From an uncultured Brevundimonas sp. (GTDB lineage: Bacteria > Pseudomonadota > Alphaproteobacteria > Caulobacterales > Caulobacteraceae), in contig NZ_CALMZS010000195.1 of NCBI RefSeq assembly GCF_937870815.1, forward strand, positions 1 through 50,827: a DNA stretch of 50,827 bases, in the 5' to 3' direction. Below, piece by piece: positions 15,595-25,938 of this stretch. The notes below the pieces were generated by a model that was given only the letters and a program-made list of their open reading frames with translations, was not told the origin of the DNA and did not search any database. The stretch's first letter is position 1; the number at the start of each line of letters is the position of its first letter. Made by a program: the position numbers and the translations under genes.

Positions 15595-16566
15595 GTGAGG
15601 ATTCAGGGGCGACGGTTGACGGTGCTGGTGGCCGTCGGACTCATTCTGGTCGCCGCCGGCTCCGCCGTCGCCTTCTGGCGGCTGCAGACCGCTCCGGCGC
15701 CGGCCCAGGTCATCTACGGCAGCGGGCGGATCGAGGTCGACGAGGTGCGTGTCTCGTTTGAGCTGTCCGGCCGTCTACTGCAGAACCACGCCCTGGAAGG
15801 CGCCCCGGTTCGGGCCGGAGCCCCGCTGGCCTCCATCGACCCGTCCGACGCCCGTCTGCTCATGAATCGCGCCGCCGCCCAGCGCGCCGCCGCCGGGCAG
15901 ACCGTGGCCCAGGTGAGCAGCCAGATCGATCTGGCCCGCCATCACGCCGCTTCGGCCCGGGCGGATCTGTCGCGCTATGAGGCGCTCGCGCGTGAGGGCT
16001 ATGTCACGGCCCAACGCCTCGACGTTGTCCGCAACGCCCATCAGGCCGCCGTGGATCAGATCAGCCTGCTTGAGGCGCGTCGCGGCGAGGCCGTCGCCCA
16101 GGCCGAGGCGGCGTCCCAGACCCTGGCCCTGGGCCGATCGCAGCTGGTCAGGACCCATATCGCCTCGCCGATATCGGGGGCGGTGCTGGAGCGTCTCGCC
16201 GAGCCCGGCGAAGTGATCGTCGCCGGCCAGCCCGTGGTGGTGCTGGCCAACCTGTCGCGGGTGAGGCTGCGTGTCTTCGTTCGGGAGCCGGACCTGGGCA
16301 AGGTCCGCCTGGGGGCTCCCGCCAGGCTGCGGGTTGACGTCTTTCCCGGCCGGGATTTCCCGGCGCGCGTGGCCCGGGTCGACGCCCAGGCCCAGTTCAC
16401 CCCCCGCGACATTCACATGCAGGACGAACGGGGCCGGACCGTCTACGGGGTCACTCTGGAGGCTGAAAATCCGGACGGGCTGCTCAAGCCCGGCATGCCG
16501 GCCGATGCATGGATTCTGTGGGACGCCTCCGCCGGCTGGCCCGACCGTCTCGCCGTGCCGGAGTAG
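15595..16566 (+). CDS. HlyD-family periplasmic adaptor of an ABC exporter (YbhG-like)
   Basis: A 323-aa membrane-fusion protein starting at the GTG at 15595, with GGAGG 7 bases upstream. It has one N-terminal span (LTVLVAVGLILVAAGSAVAFW), a biotinyl-lipoyl half (VSFELSGRLLQNHALEGAPVRAGAPLASID), a coiled-coil hairpin (about residues 80-180, Ala/Gln-rich), the second lipoyl half (TRTHIASPISGAVLERLAEPGEVI-like), and a beta-barrel portion (VRLRVFVREPDLGKVRLGAPARL). It is the first gene of a four-gene exporter operon; the ATPase gene starts 4 bases after its stop. The family exports drugs or toxic compounds across the envelope. The substrate is unknown. Confidence 0.88.
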   Translation: MRIQGRRLTVLVAVGLILVAAGSAVAFWRLQTAPAPAQVIYGSGRIEVDEVRVSFELSGRLLQNHALEGAPVRAGAPLASIDPSDARLLMNRAAAQRAAAGQTVAQVSSQIDLARHHAASARADLSRYEALAREGYVTAQRLDVVRNAHQAAVDQISLLEARRGEAVAQAEAASQTLALGRSQLVRTHIASPISGAVLERLAEPGEVIVAGQPVVVLANLSRVRLRVFVREPDLGKVRLGAPARLRVDVFPGRDFPARVARVDAQAQFTPRDIHMQDERGRTVYGVTLEAENPDGLLKPGMPADAWILWDASAGWPDRLAVPE

Positions 16567-16570
16567 GGGG

Positions 16571-18273
<1,703 letters not shown>

Positions 18274-18277
<4 letters not shown>

Positions 18278-19368
18278 AGGCGCGGCGCGTTCTGGCCTTC
18301 GCCCGCAAGGAGGTGCTGGAGATCTCGCGCGACCGCTTCACCATGGGGGTGGCGCTGCTCATGCCCCTGATGATGCTGTTCCTGTTCGTCTACGGCATAT
18401 CGCTGGATGTCGACCGGGCGCCGCTGATCGTGGTGGACCATGACCGGACCGCCGCCAGCCGGGAGCTGCAGGCCCGGTTTCTCAACTCGGGATATTTCAT
18501 CCTCCAGGCGGCGCCGGAGGACGAACGGTCGGCCGAACACGCCCTGATGCGCGGGACGGCCCGGGCGGCCCTGTTCATCCCGCCGGGCTTCTCCGGCCGC
18601 CTTGGACGCGGCGAGGACGCGCCCGTGCAGTTCGTGGTCGACGGCACCTACGCCAGCACGGCGGCGATCCTGTCGGCCTATGGCCGGGCCATCCTCCACG
18701 CCTATCCGGAGGAGGTGCGCCTTCCTCTCAGGCCCGAGGTGCGCGTCTGGTACAATCCGCAACTGCGCAGCCGCAACTTCATCGTACCGGGCCTGTTCGC
18801 GGTGATCCTCATGGCCTTTCCGCCGTTGCTCACGGCGCTGGCCGTGGCGCGCGAAAAGGAGCTGGGCACCATCGCCCAGATCTACGCCTCGCCCCTGACC
18901 GGGAGCGAGTTCATCGCCGGCAAACTGCTGCCCTACGCCGTGATCGCCTATGCGGAACTTCTCCTCGTCGTCTTTGGCGGGGTAGTCTGGTTCGAGGTGC
19001 CCGTACGGGGAAGCGTGGGGCTGCTCCTCGCCGTGGGGCTTCTCTACGTTCTTTGCACGGTTTCCATCGGACTGCTCGTCTCCACCCTCGTGCGCACCCA
19101 GCTGGCCGCCATGTTGACGGCCCTGATCGTGACCCTGATGCCGGCCTTCCTGTTTTCCGGCTTCGTCTATCCGCTTTTCACCATGCCGCCGGCGTTTCAG
19201 GCCTACGCCTCAGCCCTGCCCACGCGCTATTTTCTCGAGTTCTCACGCGGGGTCGTGCTGCGGGGCGCGGGGCTCGGGGACCTCTGGCCCAACGTCCTCG
19301 TGTTGGCGGCCTATACCGCGACGGTGTTCGCGCTCGCCGCCTGGCGGTTCCGCAAGAGGATCGCCTGA
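18274..19368 (+). CDS. ABC-2 type permease, first subunit (YbhS-like)
   Basis: A 364-aa inner-membrane protein. One span near the N-terminus (MGVALLMPLMMLFLFVYGISL) precedes a large periplasmic domain (about residues 50-170: VDHDRTAASREL, VRVWYNPQLRSRNF), followed by five spans (FIVPGLFAVILMAF…, LLPYAVIAYAELLLVVFGG, VGLLLAVGLLYVLC, AAMLTALIVTLMPAFLFSGFVYPL, VLVLAAYTATVFALA). This is the DrrB/YbhS-R topology. The GTG start is in the stop of the ATPase gene, and its own stop overlaps the next ATG (TGATG). It forms the channel as a heterodimer with the next protein. Confidence 0.9.
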
Positions 19369-20471
19369 TGCTGTCCGGCCGTCTCGCGGGATTGATCACC
19401 AAGGAATTCGCCCAGTTTCTGCGCGACCCGGTGATGCTGTTCGTGGTGATCTTTCTCTACACGGCCGAACTGGTCATGTGCACCATGGCCCTGGGTTTCG
19501 ACGTCCAGCATCTCAAGCTGGCCGTGGTCGATCACGACCGCTCCGCCGTCAGCCGCGCCCTGATCGAGGAATTGACCACGGGCGACAATTTCGTGCTCGC
19601 CGATCAGTTCACCAGCCTGCGCGAGGCGGAAGACCGGCTGCGGCGCGGCGCGCTCGACGTGGTCGTCGAAATACCGCCGCGCATGGGCGCCCGGCTGGCC
19701 GCCGGACGCCCGGCGTCGTTCGGGGTCGTGGTCGACGGATCCAACGGCAATGTCGCGGCGCGCGCGCGCGCCTATGTGATCGAACAGAGCGCCCGCTTCG
19801 TGGAGAGCCGGCGTCCGGCCGGGGATCGGCGGGCCGCCGTCCGGCCGGAAGTGCGGGTCTGGTACAATCCGGACCTGACCAACACCCGGTTCATGGCCCT
19901 GTCGATGCTGGCCCAGGCCGGTCTGATGCTCGGCGTGGTCCTGCCGGCGGCCGCGATCGTTCGGGAAAAGCAGGAAGGCACGATCGAGCAACTTCGGGTT
20001 ACTCCGATCCGCGCCCACGAATTGTTCATCGCCAAGATCACGCCGACCCTGGTGATCTGCACCGGCGCGGTGTTTCCCGCCCTGGTCATCATGACGCTGA
20101 TGGGCGTGCCGATGCGGGGCGACGTGTTCATCCTGCTTATTCTCACGGTCGTCTACCTGCTGAGCGCCGTCTCGCTCGGCACCTTTGTGGGCGCCATCAC
20201 CCAGACGCTGCAGCAGGCGATGCTCGTGGGCTTCTTCGGCCTGTTTCCGCTTCTCTTCCTGTCCGGGAGCATCGCCCCCATCGAGAGCATGCCGCCGTGG
20301 CTGCAAACCGCCTCGCTGGCCAGTCCCCAACGCCACTATGTCGAGATTGTATCGGGGCTGTTCCTGAAGGGGGCGGGACTGGCCGAACTGTGGCGGCAGG
20401 CGCTGGCCTTGGGGGCCATCAGCGGCGCTATGTTCCTGAGCGCCTGGCTGGTCTTCAGGCGCCGCTGGTAG
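19368..20471 (+). CDS. ABC-2 type permease, second subunit (YbhR-like)
   Basis: A 367-aa protein with the same plan as its neighbour: an N-terminal span, a periplasmic domain with VVDHDRSAVSRAL and VRVWYNPDLTNTRFM, then spans MLAQAGLMLGVVLPAAAIV, ITPTLVICTGAVFPALVIMTLM, VFILLILTVVYLLSAVSLGTFVG, FGLFPLLFLSGSIAPI and the C-terminal one. The two permeases are diverged paralogues. ATG overlaps the preceding stop. The gene for the dehydrogenase follows after 17 bases, so export and D-hydroxyacid metabolism may be coexpressed. Confidence 0.9.
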   Translation: MLSGRLAGLITKEFAQFLRDPVMLFVVIFLYTAELVMCTMALGFDVQHLKLAVVDHDRSAVSRALIEELTTGDNFVLADQFTSLREAEDRLRRGALDVVVEIPPRMGARLAAGRPASFGVVVDGSNGNVAARARAYVIEQSARFVESRRPAGDRRAAVRPEVRVWYNPDLTNTRFMALSMLAQAGLMLGVVLPAAAIVREKQEGTIEQLRVTPIRAHELFIAKITPTLVICTGAVFPALVIMTLMGVPMRGDVFILLILTVVYLLSAVSLGTFVGAITQTLQQAMLVGFFGLFPLLFLSGSIAPIESMPPWLQTASLASPQRHYVEIVSGLFLKGAGLAELWRQALALGAISGAMFLSAWLVFRRRW

Positions 20472-20488
20472 GACCGGGAGGGCCCGAA

Positions 20489-21526
20489 ATGAAGATCGTG
20501 ATTTTCGAAACCGAGCAGTGGGAGGCGGCCGCCTGCGCCCGCCTCGCCGGGCCCCATGCCCTGGCCTGCACTCCGGAACCACTCCGCCCGGACAACGTCG
20601 CCCGCTTCGCCGATGCGGAGGTGATCAGTCCCTTCGTCCATTCGAACCTCGGCGCCGCCGTTCTGGCCCGCATGCCCCGGCTGCGGCTGATCGCCACCCG
20701 ATCGACCGGATACGACCATGTCGATCTCGCCTATTGCCGAGAGGCCGCGATCACCGTTTGCAATGTGCCGGACTACGGCGATCATACCGTCGCCGAGCAC
20801 GCCTTCGCCCTGCTGCTGGCCTTGTGCCGACATATTCCGGAGGCGACGGAGCGGGTGCGCCGCGGCGATGTCCGGGCGCGGGACCTCCGCGGGGTGGAGC
20901 TTACGGGAAAGACCCTCGGCGTGATCGGCGCCGGCCGGATCGGTCGCCGCGTGCTCCAGATCGCGCGCGGCTTCGGCATGCGGACGCTCGCGTCCGACCC
21001 GTCTCCGGACGCCGCAGCGCGAAAAGATCCCGACTTCCACGCTGTTTCATTGCCGGAGCTTCTCGCCGCCTCGGACGTGATTTCGCTGCACGCCCCGGGC
21101 GGCTCCGGCCTGCGCCTGTCGGATCCGGAGTTTGCACTCATGAAGACCGGCGCCCTGCTCATCAACACGGCGCGCGGCGGAGCCGTCGATCCCGCCGCCC
21201 TTCTTCGCGCGCTCTCGTCGGGCCGGCTCGCGGGCGCCGGCCTCGACGTCATCGCCGAGGAGCAGGCGTTTGGCGATGAGGCGGAGATCTTCCGGCAGGA
21301 CGCCCAGGTCGACCCCGCCCGGCTGCGCGCCTTGCTGGCGGATCACGCCCTGGTTCGGCTGCCCAATGTCCTGGTCACGCCCCACATCGCCTACAATACC
21401 CAGGAGGCGGTCGACAGGATCACCGAGACCACCCTTGGCAACATCGAAGCCTATGCCGCGGGCGCGGCCCGGAACGTGGTGACGGCGGTCACGCCGGCCT
21501 CACCATCGCCGGGGGGGCCGACCTGA
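20489..21526 (+). CDS. D-2-hydroxyacid dehydrogenase, D-lactate dehydrogenase-like
   Basis: A 345-aa NAD-dependent enzyme of the LdhA group. The nucleotide fold has GVIGAGRIGRR (about residue 152); the catalytic Arg is in INTARGG (about 228), the Glu in DVIAEEQAF (about 255), and the His in TPHIAYNT (about 305). RSTGYDHVDL is typical of fermentative D-lactate dehydrogenases. It reduces pyruvate to D-lactate and regenerates NAD+, fitting the fermentative genes elsewhere in the window (phosphoketolase, acetate kinase). GGGAGG is just before the ATG. A closely related 2-hydroxyacid substrate is possible. Confidence 0.88.
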   Translation: MKIVIFETEQWEAAACARLAGPHALACTPEPLRPDNVARFADAEVISPFVHSNLGAAVLARMPRLRLIATRSTGYDHVDLAYCREAAITVCNVPDYGDHTVAEHAFALLLALCRHIPEATERVRRGDVRARDLRGVELTGKTLGVIGAGRIGRRVLQIARGFGMRTLASDPSPDAAARKDPDFHAVSLPELLAASDVISLHAPGGSGLRLSDPEFALMKTGALLINTARGGAVDPAALLRALSSGRLAGAGLDVIAEEQAFGDEAEIFRQDAQVDPARLRALLADHALVRLPNVLVTPHIAYNTQEAVDRITETTLGNIEAYAAGAARNVVTAVTPASPSPGGPT

Positions 21527-21683
21527 GCGTCGTCGGACATGCGGTTCCGACCGCCGGAGCCGCATCCTTCCGCGCCCGCCGACACCCGCTTTCGCGATCA
21601 GTCCGGCGCCGCCGTAAGATTTCACGCGCGCCTGCGTCTGTCGGAGAGCCTGCCGGCCGTCCGCCGGTCCATCGGAGGTTCTC

Positions 21684-22625
21684 GTGCGACTGATCGTGCC
21701 GCTGCCTGGAAATGAGGCCTTCGCCGAACGGCTCGCCACGGCCGGCGGGTTCGAATTGGGCCGTCTCGAAACCCGGCGCTTTCCGGACGGGGAGAGCTAC
21801 GTCCGTCACCTCTCGGATATGGCGGGGCGGACGGTTGATCTGGTCTGCAGCCTGGCCCGCCCGGACCCGGGCTTTCTGAGCCTGCTGTTCGCCGCCGAGG
21901 CGGCGCGGGATCTCGGCGCGGCGCGGGTGAGCCTGGTCGCGCCCTACCTCGCCTATATGCGCCAGGACCGGCGGTTCAAGCCCGGGGAAGCGATCACCTC
22001 CCGTCCGTTCGCGCGTCTGCTCTCCGGGGCGTTCGACCGACTGATCACGGTGGATCCCCATCTGCACCGCTATCCGGATCTGGCGGCGCTGTACGCCATT
22101 CCGACCGCGACGCTGCATGCGGCGCCCGTGCTGGCGGACTGGATCGCGGCCGAGGTTCCGGATGCCCTGATCATAGGTCCGGATGAGGAGAGCGAACAAT
22201 GGGTCGCGGCCGTCGCCGCCAGGGTGGGAGCCCCGCACATCGTGTTGCGCAAGATCCGCCGGGGCGATCGCGAGGTCGAGATCGTTCTGCCCGATCTCGG
22301 CGCCTGGACCGGCAGACGGCCTGTGCTGATCGACGACATCGCCTCCTCGGGTCGGACCCTGATCGAGGCTGCTCGACGGCTGCAGGCGCAGGGCCTGAAG
22401 CCGCCGGTCTGCGTGGTCGTGCATGCTGTGTTCGCCGATAACGCCTTCGAGGAACTGGCCCGGATATCCGATCAGGTGGTGTCCACCGACAGCGTGCCGC
22501 ATCCGAGCAACGCCATCTCCCTGGCGCCGCTGCTGGCGTCGGCGCTGCGGGAACCTGACGCAGCGGGGCCGGCCCGCCGCCGCCGGTCCGATTCCGGCGC
22601 CGGGACCACCGAGGGTCCGGGATGA
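21684..22625 (+). CDS. PRPP synthetase homologue (ribose-phosphate diphosphokinase family)
   Basis: A 313-aa enzyme of the PRPP-synthetase fold. It shows RRFPDGESYVR, APYLAYMRQDRRFKPGEAITSRPFARLL (ATP and metal loop), VDPHLHRY, IGPDEESEQW, and the PRPP loop as VLIDDIASSGRTL. The family reaction is ribose-5-phosphate + ATP = PRPP + AMP. The sequence looks shorter and more archaeal-like than housekeeping Prs, and the PRPP loop has ASSG where Prs usually has DTGG/DTAG, so this is likely an accessory enzyme. Position near the AMP-phosphorylase/phosphoketolase system suggests a part in pentose-phosphate or nucleotide recycling, perhaps in reverse to make ATP (inference). GTG start with GGAGG. Confidence 0.8.
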   Translation: MRLIVPLPGNEAFAERLATAGGFELGRLETRRFPDGESYVRHLSDMAGRTVDLVCSLARPDPGFLSLLFAAEAARDLGAARVSLVAPYLAYMRQDRRFKPGEAITSRPFARLLSGAFDRLITVDPHLHRYPDLAALYAIPTATLHAAPVLADWIAAEVPDALIIGPDEESEQWVAAVAARVGAPHIVLRKIRRGDREVEIVLPDLGAWTGRRPVLIDDIASSGRTLIEAARRLQAQGLKPPVCVVVHAVFADNAFEELARISDQVVSTDSVPHPSNAISLAPLLASALREPDAAGPARRRRSDSGAGTTEGPG

Positions 22626-22821
22626 ACATCTCGCAAGGGAGAGGCGAATGAGACGCGGACAGTGGAACCTGGTTCGTTCCCACTTCATCGGCGCCCGGAG
22701 GCTCGCCCCGGCGAGCTTGCGGCACGGCCGCAGACCCCTCTCGTTCGGAATGTCAAGCCGGGGTTTGAGCGGAGCGCTCGCCGTCTTGACACGCCGGAGA
22801 GCGAAGCGGAACGTCGATGGC

Positions 22822-23184
22822 ATGTGGCGTATCGTTCGCACGCTTTTGTTCGCCCTCGCCCTGGCCGGCTCCATCGGCCAGGCGTCGGCGTTCGCCGCGC
22901 CCCAGCGGCCGGGCGTGACCGCAGACGCCATGGCCGCCATGCCGGATTGCGCCGAAATGATGATGCAGGCAGGCGCCGAAGGTCCGGCGCCCTGCGATGA
23001 CTCTGGGCCCCACTGCCTGGGTCTCGCTGCCTGCGCGGCAGTCGCGGTTCCTCTTCCGTCCGACGCGGGCGTCACGGCCCGGCCGTCGCCGCCGCATCGC
23101 CAGCAGGTCGCATTGAGCGCCGACGACACCCGTGCAGGGGAGCGGCCGACGCCCCTGGGTGACCCTCCCAAGACTCCGGCATAG
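22822..23184 (+). CDS. Small secreted Cys/Met-containing protein before the cus operon
   Basis: A 120-aa protein with a clean signal peptide (VRTLLFALALAGSIGQASAFA). The mature part has MPDCAEMMMQ, PCDDSGPHCLGLAACAAVAVPLPS, then a Pro/Arg-rich tail. The Cys/Met/His content, about 104 bases before cusC, suggests a metal-related envelope protein; many alphaproteobacterial cus operons begin with a similar short gene. The start is uncertain: an in-frame ATG at 22648 has a better ribosome binding site (GGGAGAGG) but would put 58 basic residues before the signal peptide. No named family recognised. Confidence 0.6.
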   Translation: MWRIVRTLLFALALAGSIGQASAFAAPQRPGVTADAMAAMPDCAEMMMQAGAEGPAPCDDSGPHCLGLAACAAVAVPLPSDAGVTARPSPPHRQQVALSADDTRAGERPTPLGDPPKTPA

Positions 23185-23287
23185 CCCGACTTCGCTGACC
23201 ATGGCCCGCGCACGCGTGGGCGGTGATCGAACGACTAGCATCCCGCGTCGCACCAAGGTGATCGACGCGGGGCTCGAGGACATTCCC

Positions 23288-24628
23288 ATGAACTCCGGCT
23301 ATCGGACGGCTCCAGGCCGTCACATGTCGAGCGCCGCGGTCGATCCCGATCGCGGAAAATCACTCCGGCTGGCCAGGATCGCCCCCAGGGGAACGGTGGC
23401 CGCCGCCGCGGCCGCCATCGGCTTGTTCGCCGCCATTGGCATGCCCGCTGCGGCGGAGCCGATGACTTTCGACGAGGCCCTCGCGCTCGCCGCAACCACC
23501 GCTCCGCAGCTGCGGGCCAGCGCCCTCGGCGTGGAGGCGGCCTCGGCGGCCTCGGCGGCCGCGGGTCGGCTCCCGGATCCACAGCTCCGGTTCGGAATCG
23601 ACAACCTGCCGGTCTCGGGCCCCATGGCCGGGCGGTTCGGCGACGACGAAATGACCATGGCCCGCATCGGCCTCATGCAGGAGGTCCCCAGCCGCGCCCG
23701 GCGACGGGCGGAACGCGCCATGGCGGAGGCCGACATCGACGTGGCCGCCGCCGCCGACGCGATCGCGCGCCGCGAGGCGCGGGTGGCCGCCGGCGTGGCC
23801 TGGCTCGATCTGCACTACGCCGGGCGCCGGCTCGCGACGCTCGAGGAGGTGCTGTCGGCGCTGGAGCCGCTCTGGGAGGCCGCCCCCGCGGGCGTGGCCG
23901 CCGGAACGGACCGGCCGGCCGGCGCCCTGACCCCCGTCGTGCTGCGGGCCGCCCTGCAGGACAGGCACAGCAGGCTCATGGCCGATGTGGCGAGGGCGCG
24001 CGCCGAACTGACGCGCTGGACGGGCGACGCGGACCCGGCGGCGAGCGGGCCGGCTCCCGACCTCGAGATCGACCCGACCGGTCTGAGGGCGGGTCTTGAG
24101 CGCCTTCCGACCCTGCAGGCCTGGCGGGCGGCTGGAAGCCGCGCCGATGCCGAGGTCGCCCTCGCCCGATCGGGGCGACGGCCCGATTGGGCCTTCGAGG
24201 TCAGCTACGGTCGCCGCGATCCGATGTTCGGAGACATGCTGTCGGTGGGCGCCAGCGTCCGTTTGCCGCTCTTCGCCAATCAGCGCCAGGAGCCGCTGAT
24301 CGCCGCCCGCTCGGCCGACGCCCTGGGCGTCCGGCTGGAGCGCGAGGCCGCGGCGCGCGAACTGCGCGCCTCCCTGGACGCCGACCTCGCCGATCTCGCC
24401 GCCCGCCGCGACCAGTGGGTCCGGTCGCGCGATGTCATCGTCCCGGCCGCCCGCCAGCAGGCCGATCTGGAAACCGCCAGCTACGCCGCCGGGCGGGCGG
24501 GCCTGGCGGATGTCCTGAACGCCTTCACCGCCCTGGCCGACGCGCGTCTGGAAGCCCTCGACCGCGAAGCCGCCGTCGCTCGCGACACCGTCCGCATCAC
24601 CCTCGCCTACAGGAGCGACGACCAATGA
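23288..24628 (+). CDS. cusC: Outer-membrane efflux protein of the cus system (TolC/CusC type)
   Basis: A 446-aa outer-membrane factor. It has an N-terminal signal segment (VAAAAAAIGLFAAIGMPAAA) and two outer-membrane-efflux repeats of long Ala/Arg-rich coiled helices separated by barrel strands (LPDPQLRFGIDNLPVSGP in the first; WAFEVSYGRRDPMFGDMLSVGASVRLPLF in the second). Ends with the helix LDREAAVARDTVRITLAYRS. GAGG is upstream of the ATG at 23288. It is the channel through which the CusBA pump expels Cu(I)/Ag(I). The stop overlaps the cusB start by ATGA. Confidence 0.88.
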   Translation: MNSGYRTAPGRHMSSAAVDPDRGKSLRLARIAPRGTVAAAAAAIGLFAAIGMPAAAEPMTFDEALALAATTAPQLRASALGVEAASAASAAAGRLPDPQLRFGIDNLPVSGPMAGRFGDDEMTMARIGLMQEVPSRARRRAERAMAEADIDVAAAADAIARREARVAAGVAWLDLHYAGRRLATLEEVLSALEPLWEAAPAGVAAGTDRPAGALTPVVLRAALQDRHSRLMADVARARAELTRWTGDADPAASGPAPDLEIDPTGLRAGLERLPTLQAWRAAGSRADAEVALARSGRRPDWAFEVSYGRRDPMFGDMLSVGASVRLPLFANQRQEPLIAARSADALGVRLEREAAARELRASLDADLADLAARRDQWVRSRDVIVPAARQQADLETASYAAGRAGLADVLNAFTALADARLEALDREAAVARDTVRITLAYRSDDQ

Positions 24629-25938
24629 CCGGTTCCAACCCTCGCGTCGCGCTCGTCGCGGGCGCTGTCCTGGTCCTCGGCGTGGGCCTCGCGGCCGGCC
24701 TGATCGGCCGCCCCATGCTGGAGCGCGCGAATGGGGCCGCCGCCGGCCAGACCGCATCCGCGGAGCGCGAGATTCTCTACTGGTACGATCCGATGCTGCC
24801 CAATGAACGCTACCCGGGTCCGGGCCGCTCCTCGATGAACATGGAGCTGATCCCGAAATACGCCGACGAGGCGGACGGCGCGCCCGGCGTGCGCATCGAT
24901 CCCTCCCTGGCCCAGAATCTCGGCATGCGTCTGGCGACGGTGCGCCGGGCGTCGCTGGAGGGCGATCTCAACGCCTCCGCTGTCATCGACTACAACCAGC
25001 GCGACGTGGCCATCGTCCAGGCCCGCGCCGCCGGTTTCGTCCAGCGAGTCTACAGCCGCGCGCCCGGGGACGTGATCGCCGCCGGCGCCCCCCTGGTCGA
25101 CCTGCTCATCCCGGAGTGGGCGGGGGCCCAGGGCGAGTATCTGGCCGTCCGCCGGACGGGTGACGCGGCCCTGATCGAGGCGGCCCGGCGGCGGCTCCTG
25201 TTGCTCGGGATGTCCGAGGCGTTGATCGTCCAGGTCGAACGGACCGGACGGCCGAGGACCACGGTGACCATCGTCAGTCCGTCCGCCGGCGCCATCCGCA
25301 CCCTGGGCGTTCGGGCCGGGATGAGCGTCACCCCGGGCATGACCCTGGCCGAGATCAGCGGACTGTCGACGGTCTGGCTGAATGCCGCCATACCCGAGCT
25401 CCAGGCGGGCCGGCTGCGCCTTGGCCAATCCGTCGAGGTCGCGCTCTCGGCCTTCCCCGGCGAGCGGTTCAGCGGACGTCTGACGGCGCTGCTGCCCGAG
25501 GTTTCCGGGGACAGCCGCACGCTCACGGCGCGCATCGAGATGGCCAATCGCGCGGGACGCCTGCGGCCCGGCATGTACGGGCAGATCACCTTCGGCGGCG
25601 GCGGCGGAGAGGTGCTGGTGGTTCCGTCCGAGGCCGTGATCCGAACGGGCGAAAGAACCCTCGTCATGCTGGCCCTGCCCGAGGGGCGCTACCAGCCGGC
25701 CGAGGTCCGGACCGGACGGGAATCCGGCGGGATGACCGAGGTCGTGGCCGGGCTGGCGGAGGGCGAACGCCTCGTGGCCTCCGGTCAGTTCCTGATCGAT
25801 TCCGAAGCCAGCCTGTCCGGGATGGCGGCCCGGGCGATTTCGGGCGAGCGCCCGGCTGTGCCTCCGGCTTCACCCGCCACGCCCCCTGCGCCGGCCGCGG
25901 TGAACGGGCACGCCGGCCACGGTGGAGCCGCGCAATGA
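24625..25938 (+). CDS. cusB: CusB-type membrane-fusion protein
   Basis: A 437-aa periplasmic adaptor. After a membrane anchor it carries the heavy-metal-binding YHS-like segment [20 protein letters not shown] and [13 protein letters not shown] (about residues 51-83), whose Met residues bind Cu(I). Then follow the lipoyl/barrel-sandwich ([21 protein letters not shown]), the coiled hairpin, the beta-barrel ([26 protein letters not shown]), and the membrane-proximal domain. The tail is His-rich ([11 protein letters not shown]). AGGAG precedes the ATG. It hands metal to CusA and links it to CusC. Confidence 0.93.
   Translation: MTGSNPRVALVAGAVLVLGVGLAAGLIGRPMLERANGAAAGQTASAEREILYWYDPMLPNERYPGPGRSSMNMELIPKYADEADGAPGVRIDPSLAQNLGMRLATVRRASLEGDLNASAVIDYNQRDVAIVQARAAGFVQRVYSRAPGDVIAAGAPLVDLLIPEWAGAQGEYLAVRRTGDAALIEAARRRLLLLGMSEALIVQVERTGRPRTTVTIVSPSAGAIRTLGVRAGMSVTPGMTLAEISGLSTVWLNAAIPELQAGRLRLGQSVEVALSAFPGERFSGRLTALLPEVSGDSRTLTARIEMANRAGRLRPGMYGQITFGGGGGEVLVVPSEAVIRTGERTLVMLALPEGRYQPAEVRTGRESGGMTEVVAGLAEGERLVASGQFLIDSEASLSGMAARAISGERPAVPPASPATPPAPAAVNGHAGHGGAAQ

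Noticed and set aside
22785..22821. TTGACA before the small secreted-protein gene
   Set aside because: No acceptable -10 at 16-19 bases and no CueR-type dyad, so I do not call a promoter.
21489..23213. 574-codon minus-strand frame across the PRPP-synthetase gene
   Set aside because: Covers two well-supported plus-strand genes and has no domain of its own.
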